From Deltaproteobacteria bacterium (GTDB lineage: Bacteria; Desulfobacterota; Binatia; UBA9968), in the NCBI GenBank assembly GCA_005879435.1, contig VBKX01000438.1, forward strand, positions 1 through 7,880: 7,880 bases of DNA, in the 5' to 3' direction. The translations under genes and the position numbers were made by a program. Of the stretch, positions 6,781 to 7,880 are shown piece by piece. Position 1 is the first letter of the stretch. Each line of letters begins with the position of its first letter. The notes under the pieces are model-generated. The model was not told where the DNA came from, did no database searches, and was given only the letters and a program-made list of their open reading frames with translations.

Positions 6781-7200
6781 ATGCAGATAAAAAACTTTGA
6801 GGACTTGGAGATTTGGAAGGAATCGCGGCGCTTAACCAGGGAAATCTATGGCCTCTCCAAAACAGAAAAGTTTTCCAAAGACTTTGGCTTACGGGATCAA
6901 ATACGACGTGCTGCGATTTCTATTATGTCGAATATTGCCGAAGGTTTTGAGCGTGGAGGAAATCAAGAGTTTGTCCAATTTCTTTATATTGCCAAAAGCT
7001 CATGCGGTGAGGCCCGTTCGCAACTTTACGTTGCACTCGATCAAAAATATCTGGAGCAAAATAAAGTGGCAAGTTTGTTAATCATTCTGAAGCGTTTGTC
7101 GGTGATGATCAAACATCTCATCGATCATCTAAAACGTAGTGGACTGCGTGGACCGAAGTACGGTAGCTCGAATCAATCGCGTCCTTCCGATGCGCCTTGA
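6781..7200 (+). CDS. Four-helix-bundle protein, 23S rRNA-intervening-sequence (S23/IVP) family
   Basis: Members of this family (Pfam 23S_rRNA_IVP) are small, all-helical, pentamer-forming proteins related to the Avd accessory protein of diversity-generating retroelements. They are often encoded in intervening sequences of 23S rRNA, and their function is not settled. The 139-residue protein shows the family marks: FEDLEIWKESRRLTREIY (6-23), the central LRDQIRRAAISIMSNIAEGFER (37-58) and EFVQFLYIAKSSCGEARSQL (63-82), then a fourth helix at about 92-118. The last 20 residues (GLRGPKYGSS onward) are a polar tail beyond the usual end. The region is AT-richer and uses codons such as ATA and TTA more than neighbouring genes. 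Inverted 9-mer arrays flank it on both sides. Sitting between lexA and imuA, it would be read from the SOS-controlled lexA promoter. No reverse transcriptase or other DGR part is present. Family identity is secure. Confidence 0.92.
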   Translation: MQIKNFEDLEIWKESRRLTREIYGLSKTEKFSKDFGLRDQIRRAAISIMSNIAEGFERGGNQEFVQFLYIAKSSCGEARSQLYVALDQKYLEQNKVASLLIILKRLSVMIKHLIDHLKRSGLRGPKYGSSNQSRPSDAP

Positions 7201-7615
7201 CGATTGGAACTATTGGAACGACTGGAACATTTGTTCTTCCGCACAGAAGCTTCGTTTTATCGTTCCTTCAAAAACGCCGTGGACGCTGAGCGAAGTCGCG
7301 GGGCGGCTGGTGGAGATCTCCGGTTCGACGGCTTCCGCCGCGCTGACGCTCACTTTTGTTCTGGTCAGAGAGGCGCAGGAGCGCGGCGAGCCGGTGGGCT
7401 GGGTGACTATGTCAGAGACATCTTTCTATCCGCCCGATGCGGCTCAAAATGGTACGGATTTAGGGACGTTGGTTGTGGTGCGTTTAAGTCACGCTGAAAG
7501 TATCTGCGCTGAGAATAACCGCTTCGCTTGCACGCTGCGCGTTCTCAAAGACAAACGACGCGGCCCCACCTGGCATTATGAAGAACTTTACACCGGACCG
7601 GCTGGCTTGTGTTGA
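7190..7615 (+). CDS. imuA: ImuA-like RecA-related protein, shortened and with uncertain start
   Basis: ImuA proteins are degenerate RecA relatives that work with ImuB and DnaE2 in damage-induced mutagenesis. The frame shows RecA-like PWTLSEVAGRLVEISG, then a P-loop position reading STASAALTL in which the Walker lysine of RecA (SSGKTTL) is alanine. Next come REAQERGEPVGWV, SFYPPDAAQNGTDLG and the strand TLVVVR. It then jumps directly to the usual family C-terminus, RFACTLRVLKDKRRGPTW. The Walker-B portion expected between, roughly 75-80 residues by memory of the family, is missing around residue 98-100 (near 7481-7489) without loss of frame. The start is unclear: ATG 7190 overlaps the previous gene by 11 bases and translates the repeat arm as DWN-YWN-DWN. 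ATG 7139 is also possible, and no ATG, GTG or TTG lies between the arm and PWTL. The end overlaps imuB by 38 bases. It may be a decayed gene. Confidence 0.62.
   Translation: MRLDDWNYWNDWNICSSAQKLRFIVPSKTPWTLSEVAGRLVEISGSTASAALTLTFVLVREAQERGEPVGWVTMSETSFYPPDAAQNGTDLGTLVVVRLSHAESICAENNRFACTLRVLKDKRRGPTWHYEELYTGPAGLC
7202..7228 (-). repeat. Right arm: three 9-base units, inverted copy of 6732-6758
   Basis: On the + strand the units read GATTGGAAC, TATTGGAAC and GACTGGAAC. Reverse-complemented and read right to left they become GTTCCAGTC, GTTCCAATA and GTTCCAATC, matching the left arm at 26/27. The arm starts 1 base after the four-helix-bundle stop codon and lies inside the open imuA frame. Confidence 0.9.
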
Positions 7616-7880
7616 TCTGCCGGCCTTTCCGCTGCAGCTCTTGCTTCGGCGCCATCCCGATTGGGCCGGCTATCCGGCAGCGGTGGTGGCCGAAGACAAG
7701 CCGCAAGGTTTGCTGCTCTGGGTCAATGAAAAAGCCCGCCGGCAGGGCGCGCTTCCCGGCTTGCGCTATGCCGCGGCGTTTTCTCTAGCGTCCACGCTCC
7801 GCGCCGGCGAAGTCGTGCCGGCTGAAAGTAAAAAAGCCATTACCGACTTGGCTGATCATCTCATGCGCTTTACTCCCGAA
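7578..7880 (+). CDS. imuB: ImuB, Y-family DNA polymerase homologue, N-terminal 101 residues
   Basis: ImuB is a Y-family polymerase homologue that brings DnaE2 and ImuA to the beta clamp for error-prone repair synthesis. Only the first 101 residues are in the window. They include RLACVDLPAFPLQLLLRRHP (8-27), where Asp13 stands at the first catalytic-metal position of Y-family polymerases. PAAVVAED and LLLWVNEKARRQGALPGLRYAAAFSLA (46-72) follow; the last corresponds to the nucleotide-contacting finger region. The fragment ends with LADHLMRFTPE, the approach to the second catalytic motif. Many ImuB proteins have lost the catalytic acids, and this cannot be judged here. The ATG at 7578 lies within the imuA end (38-base overlap in another frame) and lacks its own ribosome binding site, so translation is probably coupled to imuA. 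The position in a lexA-imuA-imuB series supports the symbol. The gene runs off the right edge. Confidence 0.85.
   Translation, partial: MKNFTPDRLACVDLPAFPLQLLLRRHPDWAGYPAAVVAEDKPQGLLLWVNEKARRQGALPGLRYAAAFSLASTLRAGEVVPAESKKAITDLADHLMRFTPE

Larger units (their letters stand above)
6732..7228. mobile_element. Candidate IVP cassette: four-helix-bundle gene between 27-bp inverted repeats
   Basis: A unit of about 497 bp consists only of two inverted 27-bp arms (26/27 identical), a strong ribosome binding site and one gene of the 23S-rRNA-IVP family. The gene is AT-richer than its surroundings: sample 60-base lines give 40-43% GC inside, against 57% in lexA. The layout copies the 23S rRNA intervening sequences known from Leptospira and others, where an S23-type ORF sits between complementary ends that fold into a stem. 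Here it lies in a protein-coding operon instead. No transposase and no clear target-site duplication were seen (only a weak shared GTTCT nearby). Mobility is an inference; the repeat structure is directly visible. Confidence 0.55.

Noticed and set aside
6781..7200. IVP gene as the Avd component of a diversity-generating retroelement
   Set aside because: No reverse transcriptase, template repeat or variable repeat is visible in the window; similarity to Avd is only at fold level.
5954..7228. Repeat arrays as CRISPR
   Set aside because: Units are 7-9 bases, directly abutting with no spacers, and no cas genes are present.
6722..7238. Possible target-site duplication around the IVP cassette
   Set aside because: Only a 5-base GTTCT is shared, at unequal distances from the arms (3 and 4 bases), and it resembles the repeat unit itself.

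Overview
The window looks like part of the chromosome of a Gram-negative, Deltaproteobacteria-like bacterium (in the broad sense, including Desulfobacterota or Binatota-type lineages). I infer this from gene content: rpsA followed by sppA, an IHF-beta-type gene and a HIT gene, and a lexA-imuA-imuB mutagenesis operon. No rRNA or taxonomic marker is present, so the lineage is a guess. Base composition is moderately GC-rich, except for one clearly AT-richer gene at 6781-7200. All genes are on the + strand.

Region 1 (1-2844) is a compact housekeeping run. It holds the 3' part of rpsA (ribosomal protein S1), sppA (membrane signal-peptide peptidase with an intact Ser/Lys dyad), an IHF-beta/HU-type DNA-bending protein, and a HIT-family nucleotide hydrolase whose GTG start overlaps the IHF stop codon. 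Region 2 (2950-5934) is a ChlI/MoxR-like AAA+ ATPase with its von Willebrand A partner. Both appear broken as read: the ATPase has a frameshift with about 17 codons missing at the junction, and the VWA gene has an in-frame TGA where the reading frame otherwise continues as one protein.

Region 3 (5929-6121) is a 190-base spacer packed with structure. It contains a perfect 10-bp hairpin over the VWA stop codon, two inverted arrays of GTTCAA heptamers around a terminator-like hairpin, a GC hairpin, and the lexA promoter with an SOS box of the TACTG-N10-CAGTA type between its -35 and -10. Region 4 (6122-7880) is the SOS mutagenesis operon: lexA, then an inserted gene, then a RecA-like imuA, then the start of imuB (Y-family polymerase homologue), cut by the window edge.

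The most unusual item is the insert between lexA and imuA. A 23S-rRNA-IVP/four-helix-bundle gene with its own strong ribosome binding site is bracketed by inverted arrays of a 9-base unit (GTTCCAATC-like). The two arms match at 26 of 27 positions, giving a self-contained unit of about 497 bp (6732-7228) that resembles the 23S rRNA intervening sequences but sits in an SOS operon. Its right arm runs into the imuA reading frame, and imuA also seems to have lost its normal start and its central Walker-B region. The unit may be a small mobile element, or an RNA-level element with a long stem.
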